A stretch of DNA of 64,000 nucleotides, taken from contig NGUZ01000003.1 of the NCBI GenBank assembly GCA_002154655.1, forward strand, positions 62,001-126,000, given 5' to 3'. The notes under the pieces were generated by a model. That model made no database searches and was not told the DNA's origin. It worked only from the letters and a program-made list of their open reading frames with translations. The translations under genes and the position numbers were made by a program. Origin of the DNA: Corynebacterium kefirresidentii (GTDB taxonomy: Bacteria > Actinomycetota > Actinomycetes > Mycobacteriales > Mycobacteriaceae). Positions 26,571 through 35,095 of the stretch are shown piece by piece. Each line of letters begins with the position of its first letter. Positions within the stretch are counted from its first letter, which is position 1.

Positions 26571-27436
26571 AGGCCACCGAGCAAATCATCGGCCGGCTCA
26601 CCTTGGCCCAGTTGGAAGTATTCGGCAGGCAGCAGCGGCATAACTAGCAGATTGGACAGGCCAAAGGCGCCGGGCACGCGCTGAGGTTCATGGAGCGCGG
26701 CCACAGCGGACGCGGGATTGGTGCGGGTGGTGGAGCCATCGGCCAACCAAATTTGGGAGGCGTGAGCGCGCATGGCGCGGCGCTTGGCGTCCAAGGCGGC
26801 GTCAGAGAGAGCGACAGTGACATCAGCCCCCTCGTTGGTGAAATTGTCCAAGTAGTCCTGGCTGGGCTTGGTCCATCCAGCTGGGGCATCGAGGGTTTCC
26901 AGGCCGGCGTAGTTAGCGGCGCGTTCAAAAATGCCGTACCAAATGCGCACGCTTGGCGACGCCGCCTTCATCACCACCTTATGCACCGCAATGTGATCCG
27001 GGTGGCCATATCCGCCATCGGGCCCGTAGGTCAAAATGGCGTGGGGGTCAATTGCTTCGAGCTCATCACCGAGGACATCGGCAGCCTCATCGATACGATT
27101 GACCAGCGCGCGCGAATTTTCGTGCGAGGGTGAGCCCGCCATGCCGGAGTCACGGAAGTGACCGAAGCCGCCCAGCTGGATTCCCTTTACTCCAAGAGCC
27201 TCCAGTGCGTTAGCCAATTCGCGAGCGCGAAAGCCGCCGAGCTGATCATGATCGGCCAGGCCCTGATAGGGCTCACCGATAACCTCGCCGTCCTCGCCCA
27301 AGGTGAGCGTAATAACGGTGACCTCGGCGCCGCGTGCGGCGAGGCTCGCCAGGGTACCGCCCATAAAAAGGGTTTCATCATCCGGGTGGGCGTGGACTGC
27401 CACCACGCGATAGCCGGTTAAATCCTTAGTCTTCAT
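26567..27436 (-). CDS. mshB: GlcNAc-Ins deacetylase, mycothiol biosynthesis
   Basis: Zinc enzyme that removes acetate from GlcNAc-inositol in mycothiol synthesis, the low-molecular-weight thiol of actinobacteria. The LmbE/PIG-L signature AHPDDE is at residues 16-21, with GGYGHPDH near residue 145 supplying a further metal ligand; VITLTLGEDGEVIGEPY is typical of MshB rather than Mca. 289 residues. It overlaps the lpqW stop by 11 nt and the following membrane gene, so three genes are coupled. Confidence 0.93.
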   Translation of the reverse strand: MKTKDLTGYRVVAVHAHPDDETLFMGGTLASLAARGAEVTVITLTLGEDGEVIGEPYQGLADHDQLGGFRARELANALEALGVKGIQLGGFGHFRDSGMAGSPSHENSRALVNRIDEAADVLGDELEAIDPHAILTYGPDGGYGHPDHIAVHKVVMKAASPSVRIWYGIFERAANYAGLETLDAPAGWTKPSQDYLDNFTNEGADVTVALSDAALDAKRRAMRAHASQIWLADGSTTRTNPASAVAALHEPQRVPGAFGLSNLLVMPLLPAEYFQLGQGEPADDLLGGL

Positions 27437-29057
27437 CTATCCTCCAGCGGGGCGCGGTGATAAGACCCCCGTCCCAGTCATCAATGCTTTGGCCGGGGCC
27501 TACAATACCCTTCCCGAGCGCGTGGATACGCGTCTCATCCATCAGCGGCACGTAGAGCGCTTCCTTAGAGTTCACTTCTCGAATGCGGCGAAGGGCTTCC
27601 TTTGGGCTGAGGGCGCCGGACAAGATTTCCTTGCGAATCTCCTCCGCATTCTCCGGACAGATTCCGGACAAATCGCCTGCCAGTGGTTGTTTATTATCGC
27701 AGCTAAAGATATTTGCCGCGGCCAACGAGTTCAAGGAGATATCTTCCCAAGTGACCACAGCATCCACATCGCCTTCTGGCAAAAGCTTGGAGGTTATTGT
27801 GGTTAGGCGCTCGGAAACCACCTCGGCATCTATCCCGTGGGCTTCCAGGACATCGTAGAGGGTATTTGCCGCGGCCAAGGCAGTGGGGCTAGTAGGGTCT
27901 ACTGCAAAGCGAATCGGTTTCTTACTGGCGCGGGCGCGCAACGCAGTAAGATCCGTGTCTTTGCTTATAGGGTTATTTCCGGGCTCCAGATTGGAAGCGC
28001 GGCCGGTGGCCAAGCGGGCGACCTGATCCGTATCAATCAGTGAGGCCAATCCGCGGCGCTCTGCCCTTTCCTCCAATGCGCCTTCCGCAGTAGACATATG
28101 CAGGCGCAGTTGGCGTGGGCGGGTAAGTGCTTTTTCAGAGACATGCCCTAAAAGACCCAACGCCTCCTCTGAGGTTTGGTCCGGAGTAAAGTCCGCGAAT
28201 CCAATCTGTCCGGAGCGCAGCATATTCAGCGCCTGGGTGCTATCGCGCACCTCACTTAGCTGGATGACATCCACTTGGGCCGGGTTAGCGCCCCAGAACC
28301 GATCATTTCGGTTCAAGGTAATGACTCCGCGGCCGCGGTCCACGCTATCGACAAGGAAGCGTCCGGCCGAGGCTGGAATCTTATCCGCTAAAGCAGAGTC
28401 GAAATTATCATCTTGCAATAAGTGCGAAGGCAGTAGGTTATGGAACAGCAGGTGCCAGTCCTTAACCTTCTGAGAAAAATCCACCGTGACTACGCGACCA
28501 CCATCAGAGGTATTCACTGCCGAGATGGCGTGGTAGCCAGCGGGATCTCGTACACCGGCGGTCGTGGTCATCTGCTTCCACAAGTAGCTAAAGTCCGCGC
28601 CAGAGATGGGCGTCCCATCTGACCACTGCGCAGGCGATGCAATCACGTAGCGCACCCGCTGCGCCACCCCCTTGGGGGCGTTGACCTCGGCGGCGGATTC
28701 CAGGATATCGGCGTCCCTCTGACCGCCGTGGAAGGTTGAAGGCAACACCAGTTCCGCAATCTGGTCCACCAGCTCGGAGTTATTGGCCACCAGGTGCGGG
28801 TTTAAGCCCGCGCGCAAGGGATCTACGCCCACTGAGATAGTAGGACGCTTGGCGGAATCGGTGTCTTGGGGTGGCTCTTCTTGCTGTTTTGCAGTGGTGG
28901 TGGCCTGATCCTCTTGCAGCGCGGAGGCATTATCCTCCACCACCGGTGGAGGACCGGGGTTAGCCGCGCAAGCGCTTAAGAAAGCGAGGCTGGCGGCGCT
29001 CAGCACCGCCGCCGCTGCCATAGCCGCACGCCTTGTTGAAGCCGGATTCTTTTTCAT
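27426..29057 (-). CDS. lpqW: LpqW-like lipoprotein, family 5 substrate-binding fold
   Basis: 543-residue lipoprotein: basic N-terminus MKKNPASTRRA, hydrophobic core and lipobox LSAC, so anchored outside the membrane. The fold is that of oligopeptide-binding proteins (SBP_bac_5), seen in YVIASPAQWSDGTPISGADFSYLWKQM and FVVDS-like strands. No permease or ATPase is adjacent. The location before mshB matches Rv1166 LpqW, which in mycobacteria and in C. glutamicum steers phosphatidylinositol mannoside/lipoarabinomannan synthesis instead of importing peptides. That role is inferred from gene order and family. The linker after the signal is rich in Gln, Thr and Pro. Confidence 0.87.
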   Translation of the reverse strand: MKKNPASTRRAAMAAAAVLSAASLAFLSACAANPGPPPVVEDNASALQEDQATTTAKQQEEPPQDTDSAKRPTISVGVDPLRAGLNPHLVANNSELVDQIAELVLPSTFHGGQRDADILESAAEVNAPKGVAQRVRYVIASPAQWSDGTPISGADFSYLWKQMTTTAGVRDPAGYHAISAVNTSDGGRVVTVDFSQKVKDWHLLFHNLLPSHLLQDDNFDSALADKIPASAGRFLVDSVDRGRGVITLNRNDRFWGANPAQVDVIQLSEVRDSTQALNMLRSGQIGFADFTPDQTSEEALGLLGHVSEKALTRPRQLRLHMSTAEGALEERAERRGLASLIDTDQVARLATGRASNLEPGNNPISKDTDLTALRARASKKPIRFAVDPTSPTALAAANTLYDVLEAHGIDAEVVSERLTTITSKLLPEGDVDAVVTWEDISLNSLAAANIFSCDNKQPLAGDLSGICPENAEEIRKEILSGALSPKEALRRIREVNSKEALYVPLMDETRIHALGKGIVGPGQSIDDWDGGLITAPRWRIDED

Positions 29058-29147
29058 CGCGGACTACTTTAGTCCCTCTACCCCGCCGAAACGAAGATTA
29101 ATGGCGCTAGACTCGGCCATAGACCGCTACTTTTTGAGGAGGCCCCA

Positions 29148-29825
29148 ATGCTCATCTGCCAAGAAATGTTCCTTCTACTGACCAAGGACAACGGCAAGAA
29201 GGAAGACTGGGTGTCCAATAATGAGGCCGCGCTGCGCGCCACCGTACTCGCGGACCTGCTGCTGGGCGGGCATGTAGAGCTCGGTGAGAAGAAAAGGGTG
29301 GAGACTACTCCACAGCGCCCGGAGCACCCCGTGTTGGCTTGGGCTTGGGAGGAGCTGCAGCAGCACAAGGCCACCAGCATGCAGAGCCTCTTGGAGGCTT
29401 CGTGGTTTACCCCGCGGGAAATCATCGCTTTGGATTTCCACGCGAATGGACAGCTCGATGTGGAAAAGGCCAAGTGGTGGCAGATAAGCGGCGACCGCTA
29501 CATCATGACGGACCTGGAGCTAGAAAACGAACTGCGCGAGCGGCTGGTTGCAGTATTGAAAGCGCAGCGTCCGGCCGCGATCAATGACGTCATCATCCTA
29601 GATATTCTCCGCGAGGTCAGCGGGGCTTATACCCTGCTGAAAAACGATGCGGAGGGAATGAAGCGCCGGGAGATGCGGGCACGCATTCAGGAAATCAAAA
29701 AGGAGGTCGAGTATGACAAAACCGCCTCCTCTGCGGTCAAGGCCGTAGTTGAGGAGGCGGCAGCGGTGGCGGCGATGGTTGCCACGTCAGCGGCAATCAC
29801 CACAACCTCAATCACCACAACCTAG
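29148..29825 (+). CDS. GPP34 (GOLPH3-like) family protein
   Basis: 225-residue cytoplasmic protein of the GPP34 family, which in eukaryotes (GOLPH3) binds phosphatidylinositol 4-phosphate; bacterial members have unknown roles, perhaps membrane-lipid binding. The family start LICQEMFLLLTKDNGKKEDW and ALRATVLADLLLGGHVELGEKKRVE are clear, as is LEELR-type helix structure later. The C-terminus is Ala/Thr-rich. The gene lies between divergent lpqW and convergent typA. Confidence 0.88.
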   Translation: MLICQEMFLLLTKDNGKKEDWVSNNEAALRATVLADLLLGGHVELGEKKRVETTPQRPEHPVLAWAWEELQQHKATSMQSLLEASWFTPREIIALDFHANGQLDVEKAKWWQISGDRYIMTDLELENELRERLVAVLKAQRPAAINDVIILDILREVSGAYTLLKNDAEGMKRREMRARIQEIKKEVEYDKTASSAVKAVVEEAAAVAAMVATSAAITTTSITTT

Positions 29826-29836
29826 AGTGATGCTGA

Positions 29837-31747
29837 CTACTTATTCATCTGCTTCGCGCGAGCAGCCGCACGCTTGCGGTCGGTAGCGGAAAGCTCTACC
29901 TTGCGCACGCGCAGGACGTCCGGGGCGACCTCGACGCACTCGTCGTTGCCACAGAATTCCAGTGCTTCTTCCAAGGAAAGGGTGTGTGCCTTGGCCAGGG
30001 TGACCGTGGCCTCCGCAGTAGCGGAGCGCATATTGGTCAGCTTCTTTTCCTTGGTGATGTTGATGTCAATATCCTCATCACGGTTATTGGCACCAACGAC
30101 CATGCCCTCGTAGGCCTCAGCGCCCGGCTCGACGAAGAAGTTGCCGCGGTCAGCCAACTGCGTCAGCGCGTACTGGGTGATCTGGCCGGTGCGGTCAGCC
30201 ACCAGGGAACCGGTCGGGCGGGACTTGATATCGCCGGCCCAGACATCCAGGCCGTCAGAGATGGAGTTAGCGATACCGGCACCGCGGGTCTCGGTCATGA
30301 ACTGGGTGCGGAAGCCGATGAGGCCACGGGCAGGAACGCGGAAGATCATGCGTACCCAGTCGCCCTCGCGCACATCCATGGCCTGCATCTGGCCCTTGCG
30401 GGCGGCCAGCAGCTGGGTGATAGCACCTTGGTGCTCGGACGGGGAGTCAATGGTGAGGATCTCGTATGGCTCGTAGGTCTTGCCGTCGATTTCCTTGGTC
30501 ACAACCTGCGGCTTGCCAATCGTCAGCTCGAAGCCTTCGCGGCGCATGGACTCAATAAGCACGGACAGCGCCATCTCGCCACGGCCCTGGACCTCCCAAG
30601 CGTCGGGGCGCTCGGTGGGCAGCACGCGCAGGGAAACGTTACCGATGAGCTCTTGCTCCAAGCGGGCCTTGACCATACGCGCGGTGAGCTTATCGCCGCC
30701 GCCCTGGCCTGCCATCGGGGAGGTGTTCACGCCGATGGTCATGGAGATGGCCGGCTCGTCTACGGTGATGCGCGGCAAAGCCTCAGGGTGCTCCGGATCG
30801 GCGATGGTGTCACCAATCATGACGTCAGAAATGCCGGAGATAGCCACGATGTCACCGGCGATGGCTTCCTCGGCCGGCTGACGCTCGAAGCCGACGGTGC
30901 GCAGCAGCTCGGCGACCTTCACGGTCTTGGTGTGCTGGTTGCCATCCTCGTCGTAGTGGATCCAGGCCACCTGCTGGCCCTTCTTAATGCGGCCGGCGTA
31001 GATACGCAGCAGCGCGATACGGCCTAGGAAGTCGGAGGCGTCCAGGTTGGTCACGTGCGCCTGCAGTGGGGCGTCGACGGTAGCGGAAGGCTCTGGGAGG
31101 ACGTTATAGATGACGTCGAAAAGCGGCTGCAGATCCTCGCCCGCAGGGACGTTGCCATCGCCTGGGTTCTCGGTGGAGGCAACGCCGGCGCGGCCGGAAG
31201 CGTAGAGAACCGGCAGGTCCAGCAGCTCCTCGGCGGCGGCTGCAGCTTCCTCATCCTCCAGGCCGGCGGCGATTTCCAGCAGGAGGTCCTGGGACTCGGA
31301 GACAACCTCGTCGATGCGGGCATCCGGACGGTCAGTCTTGTTCACGCAGATAATAACCGGCAGCTTGGCTTCCAGTGCCTTGGTGAGCACGAAGCGGGTC
31401 TGCGGCAGCGGTCCCTCGGAGGCATCGACGAGCAAGACGACGCCATCCACCATGGAAATACCGCGCTCGACCTCGCCACCGAAGTCGGCGTGGCCTGGGG
31501 TGTCGATGACGTTAATAATCAGGTCCTGGCCGTCCTTGCCTAGGCCCTTGCGGTGAATGGCCGTGTTCTTGGCCAGAATGGTAATGCCGCGCTCGCGCTC
31601 CTGATCATTGGAGTCCATGACGCGGTCCGTGTGTTCACCGTGGTCACCAAAGGCGCCGGACTGCTCCAGCATGCCGTTGACCAGGGTGGTCTTGCCATGG
31701 TCAACGTGCGCGACAATGGCAACATTACGGAACTCGGTATTACTCAC
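29837..31747 (-). CDS. typA: Translational GTPase TypA/BipA
   Basis: Ribosome-binding GTPase related to EF-G that aids ribosome assembly and stress growth. G1 is VAHVDHGKTTL, G3 DTPGHADFGGEVER, G4 NKTDRPDA; the switch-I ITILAKNT stretch is present. Domain V and the BipA-specific C-terminal domain (QALTQLADRGNFFVEPG-like, then LTNMRSATAEATVTL) follow. 636 residues. The conserved gene order lpqW-typA supports the assignment. Confidence 0.97.
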   Translation of the reverse strand: MSNTEFRNVAIVAHVDHGKTTLVNGMLEQSGAFGDHGEHTDRVMDSNDQERERGITILAKNTAIHRKGLGKDGQDLIINVIDTPGHADFGGEVERGISMVDGVVLLVDASEGPLPQTRFVLTKALEAKLPVIICVNKTDRPDARIDEVVSESQDLLLEIAAGLEDEEAAAAAEELLDLPVLYASGRAGVASTENPGDGNVPAGEDLQPLFDVIYNVLPEPSATVDAPLQAHVTNLDASDFLGRIALLRIYAGRIKKGQQVAWIHYDEDGNQHTKTVKVAELLRTVGFERQPAEEAIAGDIVAISGISDVMIGDTIADPEHPEALPRITVDEPAISMTIGVNTSPMAGQGGGDKLTARMVKARLEQELIGNVSLRVLPTERPDAWEVQGRGEMALSVLIESMRREGFELTIGKPQVVTKEIDGKTYEPYEILTIDSPSEHQGAITQLLAARKGQMQAMDVREGDWVRMIFRVPARGLIGFRTQFMTETRGAGIANSISDGLDVWAGDIKSRPTGSLVADRTGQITQYALTQLADRGNFFVEPGAEAYEGMVVGANNRDEDIDINITKEKKLTNMRSATAEATVTLAKAHTLSLEEALEFCGNDECVEVAPDVLRVRKVELSATDRKRAAARAKQMNK

Positions 31748-31934
31748 TAGTGGGTTACTCCTTCGGAGGATCTACAGCGCTTGCGCGCGCGAAATTGATC
31801 TTGAACGACCTCCCACGATACCCCCTTAAAGGGCCAAGCGCAGCATTGGGGTTGGCTTTACCCGGTAACGCACCGTATAGGGCGAGCGAAGATTCTTATA
31901 GATCGCAAACACACTTGACACCTCCCTAGCTATC

Positions 31935-31963
31935 ACTATCGTTACTTTAGGTACTATTGTTAC
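31935..31963. promoter_or_regulatory. Two direct repeats ACTATYGTTAC before a secreted-protein gene
   Basis: ACTATCGTTAC (31935-31945) and ACTATTGTTAC (31953-31963), 18 bp apart. Read on the other strand they are GTAACGATAGT and GTAACAATAGT. A TTGACA at 31915-31920 precedes them, so they overlap the probable promoter. GTAAC direct repeats resemble sites described for the response regulator MtrA. Confidence 0.4.
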
Positions 31964-31974
31964 GATTGTGACTA

Positions 31975-32751
31975 ATGGGGTTTGAATGCCCTGACCGAGA
32001 CCGCACCCAAGGAATTGATAACGTGAGCAACGCCCGCACCACCTGGCGCCTATCCGGCCGCATCGGTTATATTTCCGCCGCCACGGCCGCGCTCATCGGC
32101 CTCGCCTCCCCACTCGTCGCCCCAGCGCAAGCATCTGCACCAGACCTTTCTTCCCTGGTGCAGCAGGCTTCTTCCCATAGCCCCCTCGACGAGCTAGGCC
32201 GCCCCAATCAGGAAACCCAAGATCGCATCCGCGCCTTCGCGGCTCAACCGTGGATTCCAGAAGATGCCCGCAACGCCATCCTATCCGGCCTCGCATTCTT
32301 CGCCGGCGGCGGCGATGGCAAGGGCGGCGTGGCTATGCCGGAGGGCAATAACCCGAATTTCCGCCAGTTTTATTGGCCCACGGTCTCCGCGCATTGCATC
32401 GGCGGCACCAGCGATGCCATGGGCTCGGCCATTGCCGTACCTGGCCCCACGGAAATGCCGGCACCCGGCGCAAAACCGGGCGAAACCGTCTTCCTCTTTA
32501 CTGCTCTTGGTACTCCTCCGGCCGCGCGCGAGCAGGGCGGAATGAATGTGCAGTGGTTCAACCTCGATACCCTGCGCAGCGGCATCACCCCGCTGAATAA
32601 CAACGGCATCAACCAGGATGGCCCCACTACCTTGTCCGGCACCGCCCAGACCGGCAAGGGTACCGTTATCGCGCTTCTATCCGGCGGCGTTAAAACCCAA
32701 GAGTCCCACTGCAAATTCGCCCCCACTGCCGCTTTCCTTGAGGTGAAGTAA
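31975..32751 (+). CDS. Secreted protein of unknown function (Rv1157c-like)
   Basis: 258-residue protein with a signal peptide after a short lead: basic RLSGRIGYI, hydrophobic SAATAALIGLASPLVAP and a likely cleavage at AQASA. The start may be internal (GTG 32022, VSNARTTWRLS) because the first residues before that are not signal-like. The mature part (PWIPEDARNAILSGLAFFAGGG; FYWPTVSAHCIGG; CKFAPTAAFLEV) has two Cys that could form a disulfide. It matches the position of Rv1157c beside a DUF402 gene. Role unknown. Confidence 0.78.
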   Translation: MGFECPDRDRTQGIDNVSNARTTWRLSGRIGYISAATAALIGLASPLVAPAQASAPDLSSLVQQASSHSPLDELGRPNQETQDRIRAFAAQPWIPEDARNAILSGLAFFAGGGDGKGGVAMPEGNNPNFRQFYWPTVSAHCIGGTSDAMGSAIAVPGPTEMPAPGAKPGETVFLFTALGTPPAAREQGGMNVQWFNLDTLRSGITPLNNNGINQDGPTTLSGTAQTGKGTVIALLSGGVKTQESHCKFAPTAAFLEVK

Positions 32752-33288
32752 ATGGCGGCGGACCTCCATCCGGTCAAGCGCGAGACCTTTAATACCACCG
32801 ATTACACCAATACCGACCCCAAAGGTTTCCTGCGCGAGGTCGATACCTACGCCGAAACCGAGTTTGGTCTGTACATGGCCCGCGGCGCCGATCACCCACG
32901 CTTTGGTTACCTAGAATCGTGGCTGCTCCCCGGCCTTAACCTGCGTGCCAATATCTTTCACTTCCGTCCGGGCGTAGACGTCCACCAGGATTTTTATATC
33001 GACGTTGCCGAAATCCAGCGCGATGGTGCGGTCTGGACCACCCGCGATCTTTATGTGGACCTGGTCGCAACGCGCGGCGAGCCCATTTCCGTGCTCGATA
33101 TTGATGAGCTCTCTGCCGCCACCTCCGCTGGCTTGATTACTGCCGAGGATGCAGAAAAAGCGATCGACACCACCCTAACCGCAGTGGAAGGCATTACTCG
33201 CAGCGGTGACGATGCGATGGCTTGGTTGGCACATCAAGGGATAAACTTGACGTGGTCCGATGACATTACCCTAACCCCAGAAGGATAA
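32752..33288 (+). CDS. DUF402 domain protein (Rv1156-like)
   Basis: 178-residue cytoplasmic protein of the DUF402 family, a compact beta-barrel found in actinobacterial phosphatase- or ribonuclease-like proteins such as nucleoside diphosphatase/FAU-1-type proteins. Conserved stretches include RANIFHFRPGVDVHQDFYIDVAEI and TTRDLYVDLVA with acidic residues. The ATG directly follows the stop of the upstream gene (TAAATGG), so they are cotranscribed. Substrate unknown. Confidence 0.83.
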   Translation: MAADLHPVKRETFNTTDYTNTDPKGFLREVDTYAETEFGLYMARGADHPRFGYLESWLLPGLNLRANIFHFRPGVDVHQDFYIDVAEIQRDGAVWTTRDLYVDLVATRGEPISVLDIDELSAATSAGLITAEDAEKAIDTTLTAVEGITRSGDDAMAWLAHQGINLTWSDDITLTPEG

Positions 33289-33291
33289 TTT

Positions 33292-34239
33292 ATGGCCGGT
33301 GGCCTATTTGCGCTGCTTGACGACGTCGCTTTGATCGCCCGCTCCGCTGCTTCCAGCGTTGACGATGTGGCCGCACTCGCGGGCAAGACCTCGGTGAAAG
33401 CCGCTGGTGTTGTAGTCGATGATACCGCGGTAACCCCGCAATACGTCGAAGGGATTAAGCCGCAGCGCGAGCTGCCGATGATTTGGCGCATCACCAAGGG
33501 CTCGCTTATCAATAAGCTCGTTATCATCTTGCCCATCGCGATGATCCTCTCCTGGATCGCGCCGTGGGCACTCACACCTATCTTGATGTGCGGCGGTACC
33601 TACCTTTGCTTCGAGGGTGCCGAGAAAATCTTGCACCACCTTCTTCCCCACCGAGAGAAAGAAACCGAGTCGGTGCAAGAAAAGGGTGCCGACGCCGAAG
33701 ACAGCTTGGTCAAGTCCGCGATTACCACTGACCTCATCTTATCCTCTGAAATCATGGTCATTTCCTTGAACGAGGTCATCGACCAGCCGTTCTGGATGCG
33801 CCTCGGAGCCCTCATTTTCGTCGGCATCATATTGACCTTGGGTGTCTACGGTGCCGTGGGCCTATTGGTCAAGATGGACGATATTGGCATAGCCTTAAAT
33901 GAGCGCCACAATGGCAAATCCACGGTGGGCAACGCGCTGGTCAAGGGCATGCCCATTGTGCTCGATATTATCGGCGTCATCGGTACCGCCGCGATGCTAT
34001 GGGTCGGCGGCCATATCGTGGTCAAGGGCTTGCACGAATTCGGCATGAATCAGCCACACGAATTCATCGCTTCCGTGACCGAAAAGATTTCTAATGGCGC
34101 CCTGGCCTGGCTGGCAGAGACCGGCATGTCCATGGTGTGCGGACTGGTTCTCGGCACGGTCATCGCCACCATCGTCATGGCGGTCAAGGCCTCCTTTGGC
34201 AAGTCCTCGGCCTCCTCTGCCAAGCAGGCGGAGGCTTAG
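33292..34239 (+). CDS. DUF808 (YedI-like) membrane protein
   Basis: 315-residue inner-membrane protein. The N-terminal sequence AGGLFALLDDVALIARSAASSVDDVAALAGKTS is diagnostic of DUF808, and about five or six hydrophobic segments follow (LINKLVIILPIAMILSWIAPW; FWMRLGALIFVGIILTLGVYG; MPIVLDIIGVIGTAAMLWVGG; GMSMVCGLVLGTVIATIVMAV). Function is unknown. It starts 3 bp after the DUF402 gene stop and ends in a Ser/Ala/Lys-rich tail, convergent to zupT. Confidence 0.88.
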   Translation: MAGGLFALLDDVALIARSAASSVDDVAALAGKTSVKAAGVVVDDTAVTPQYVEGIKPQRELPMIWRITKGSLINKLVIILPIAMILSWIAPWALTPILMCGGTYLCFEGAEKILHHLLPHREKETESVQEKGADAEDSLVKSAITTDLILSSEIMVISLNEVIDQPFWMRLGALIFVGIILTLGVYGAVGLLVKMDDIGIALNERHNGKSTVGNALVKGMPIVLDIIGVIGTAAMLWVGGHIVVKGLHEFGMNQPHEFIASVTEKISNGALAWLAETGMSMVCGLVLGTVIATIVMAVKASFGKSSASSAKQAEA

Positions 34240-34263
34240 GCTTAAATCACCGCAGCCCAGCAG

Positions 34264-35061
34264 CTACATAAATAGCATGAGCGACACCGCCATTACGGCC
34301 ATGCCGGCGATCAGGCCATAAATGGCGTGGTGATGCTCGCCGGTTTCTTCGGCGGTGGGCAAAAGCTCATCCAGTGAGATAAAGACCATGATGCCGGCGA
34401 TGGCGGCGAAACTAATGCCCATTGTTGCCGGCCCTATAACCGGCATGAGAATGCCGAAACCAATGAGTGCGCCAATCGGCTCCGCCAGTCCAGACAAGGT
34501 GGCCCACCAGAAGGCCTTCGTGCGTGATCCGGTTGCCTCCCGCAGCGGGACGGCCACCGCGATGCCTTCCGGGATATTGTGAATGGCGATTGCCACCGCC
34601 ACCGGCACCGCGATTTCCTTAGATTCTAGGCCGGATAAGAAGGTGGCGAATCCTTCCGGAAAATTGTGCAGGCCCAGTGCGCAGGCGGTAAATACGCCAG
34701 TTTTCATCAGCTTTTTGCGTCGTGCCTCTTCGGCCGTCGTAGCCGGCTCATGGGGGTTGATCTCTTCCGGCACGAGCCGGTCAATGATGGCAATGACGGC
34801 GATGCCAGCAAAGAAGGCGCCGACGGCGGCCCAAGTGCCGGCGACTTCGCCCCCGAGGGCGTCGGAAAGCTGAGACATGCCTTCGGGGAGAATCTCCATG
34901 AAGGAGACGTAGAGCATGACACCGGCCGAAAGACCTAGGGCTGCGGCCATGAAAGCCGGACCTGGCTGCCGCTTGCCCACCGCCAAGGCTCCGCCAATCG
35001 AGGTCGATAGCCCCGAAAGCAGCACCAAGGCGAAGGCGAAAGCAAAGGTACTAAGAGTCAT
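34264..35061 (-). CDS. zupT: ZIP-family divalent metal transporter ZupT
   Basis: ZIP-family importer of zinc and other divalent metals, eight membrane helices. Metal-site motifs are ALGLHNFPEGFATF in helix 4 and VAIAIHNIPEGIAVA in helix 5, both with His and Glu; SGLAEPIGALIG follows in helix 6. Start ATG 35061 is favoured (AGGGTG about 8 nt upstream); GTG 35070 is possible. A 23-bp palindrome directly upstream suggests control by a Fur-family metal sensor such as Zur. Confidence 0.92.
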   Translation of the reverse strand: MTLSTFAFAFALVLLSGLSTSIGGALAVGKRQPGPAFMAAALGLSAGVMLYVSFMEILPEGMSQLSDALGGEVAGTWAAVGAFFAGIAVIAIIDRLVPEEINPHEPATTAEEARRKKLMKTGVFTACALGLHNFPEGFATFLSGLESKEIAVPVAVAIAIHNIPEGIAVAVPLREATGSRTKAFWWATLSGLAEPIGALIGFGILMPVIGPATMGISFAAIAGIMVFISLDELLPTAEETGEHHHAIYGLIAGMAVMAVSLMLFM

Positions 35062-35072
35062 AGCTGGCACCC

Positions 35073-35095
35073 TACCTGATAATAATTATCAGGTA
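35073..35095. promoter_or_regulatory. 23-bp perfect palindrome in the zupT promoter (Fur/Zur-type operator)
   Basis: Two 11-bp arms, TACCTGATAAT and ATTATCAGGTA, around a single central A. The core TGATAAT-A-ATTATCA has the 7-1-7 layout of Fur-family boxes. It covers the -10 region of zupT and the last two bases overlap the stop of the BCCT gene. Confidence 0.7.
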
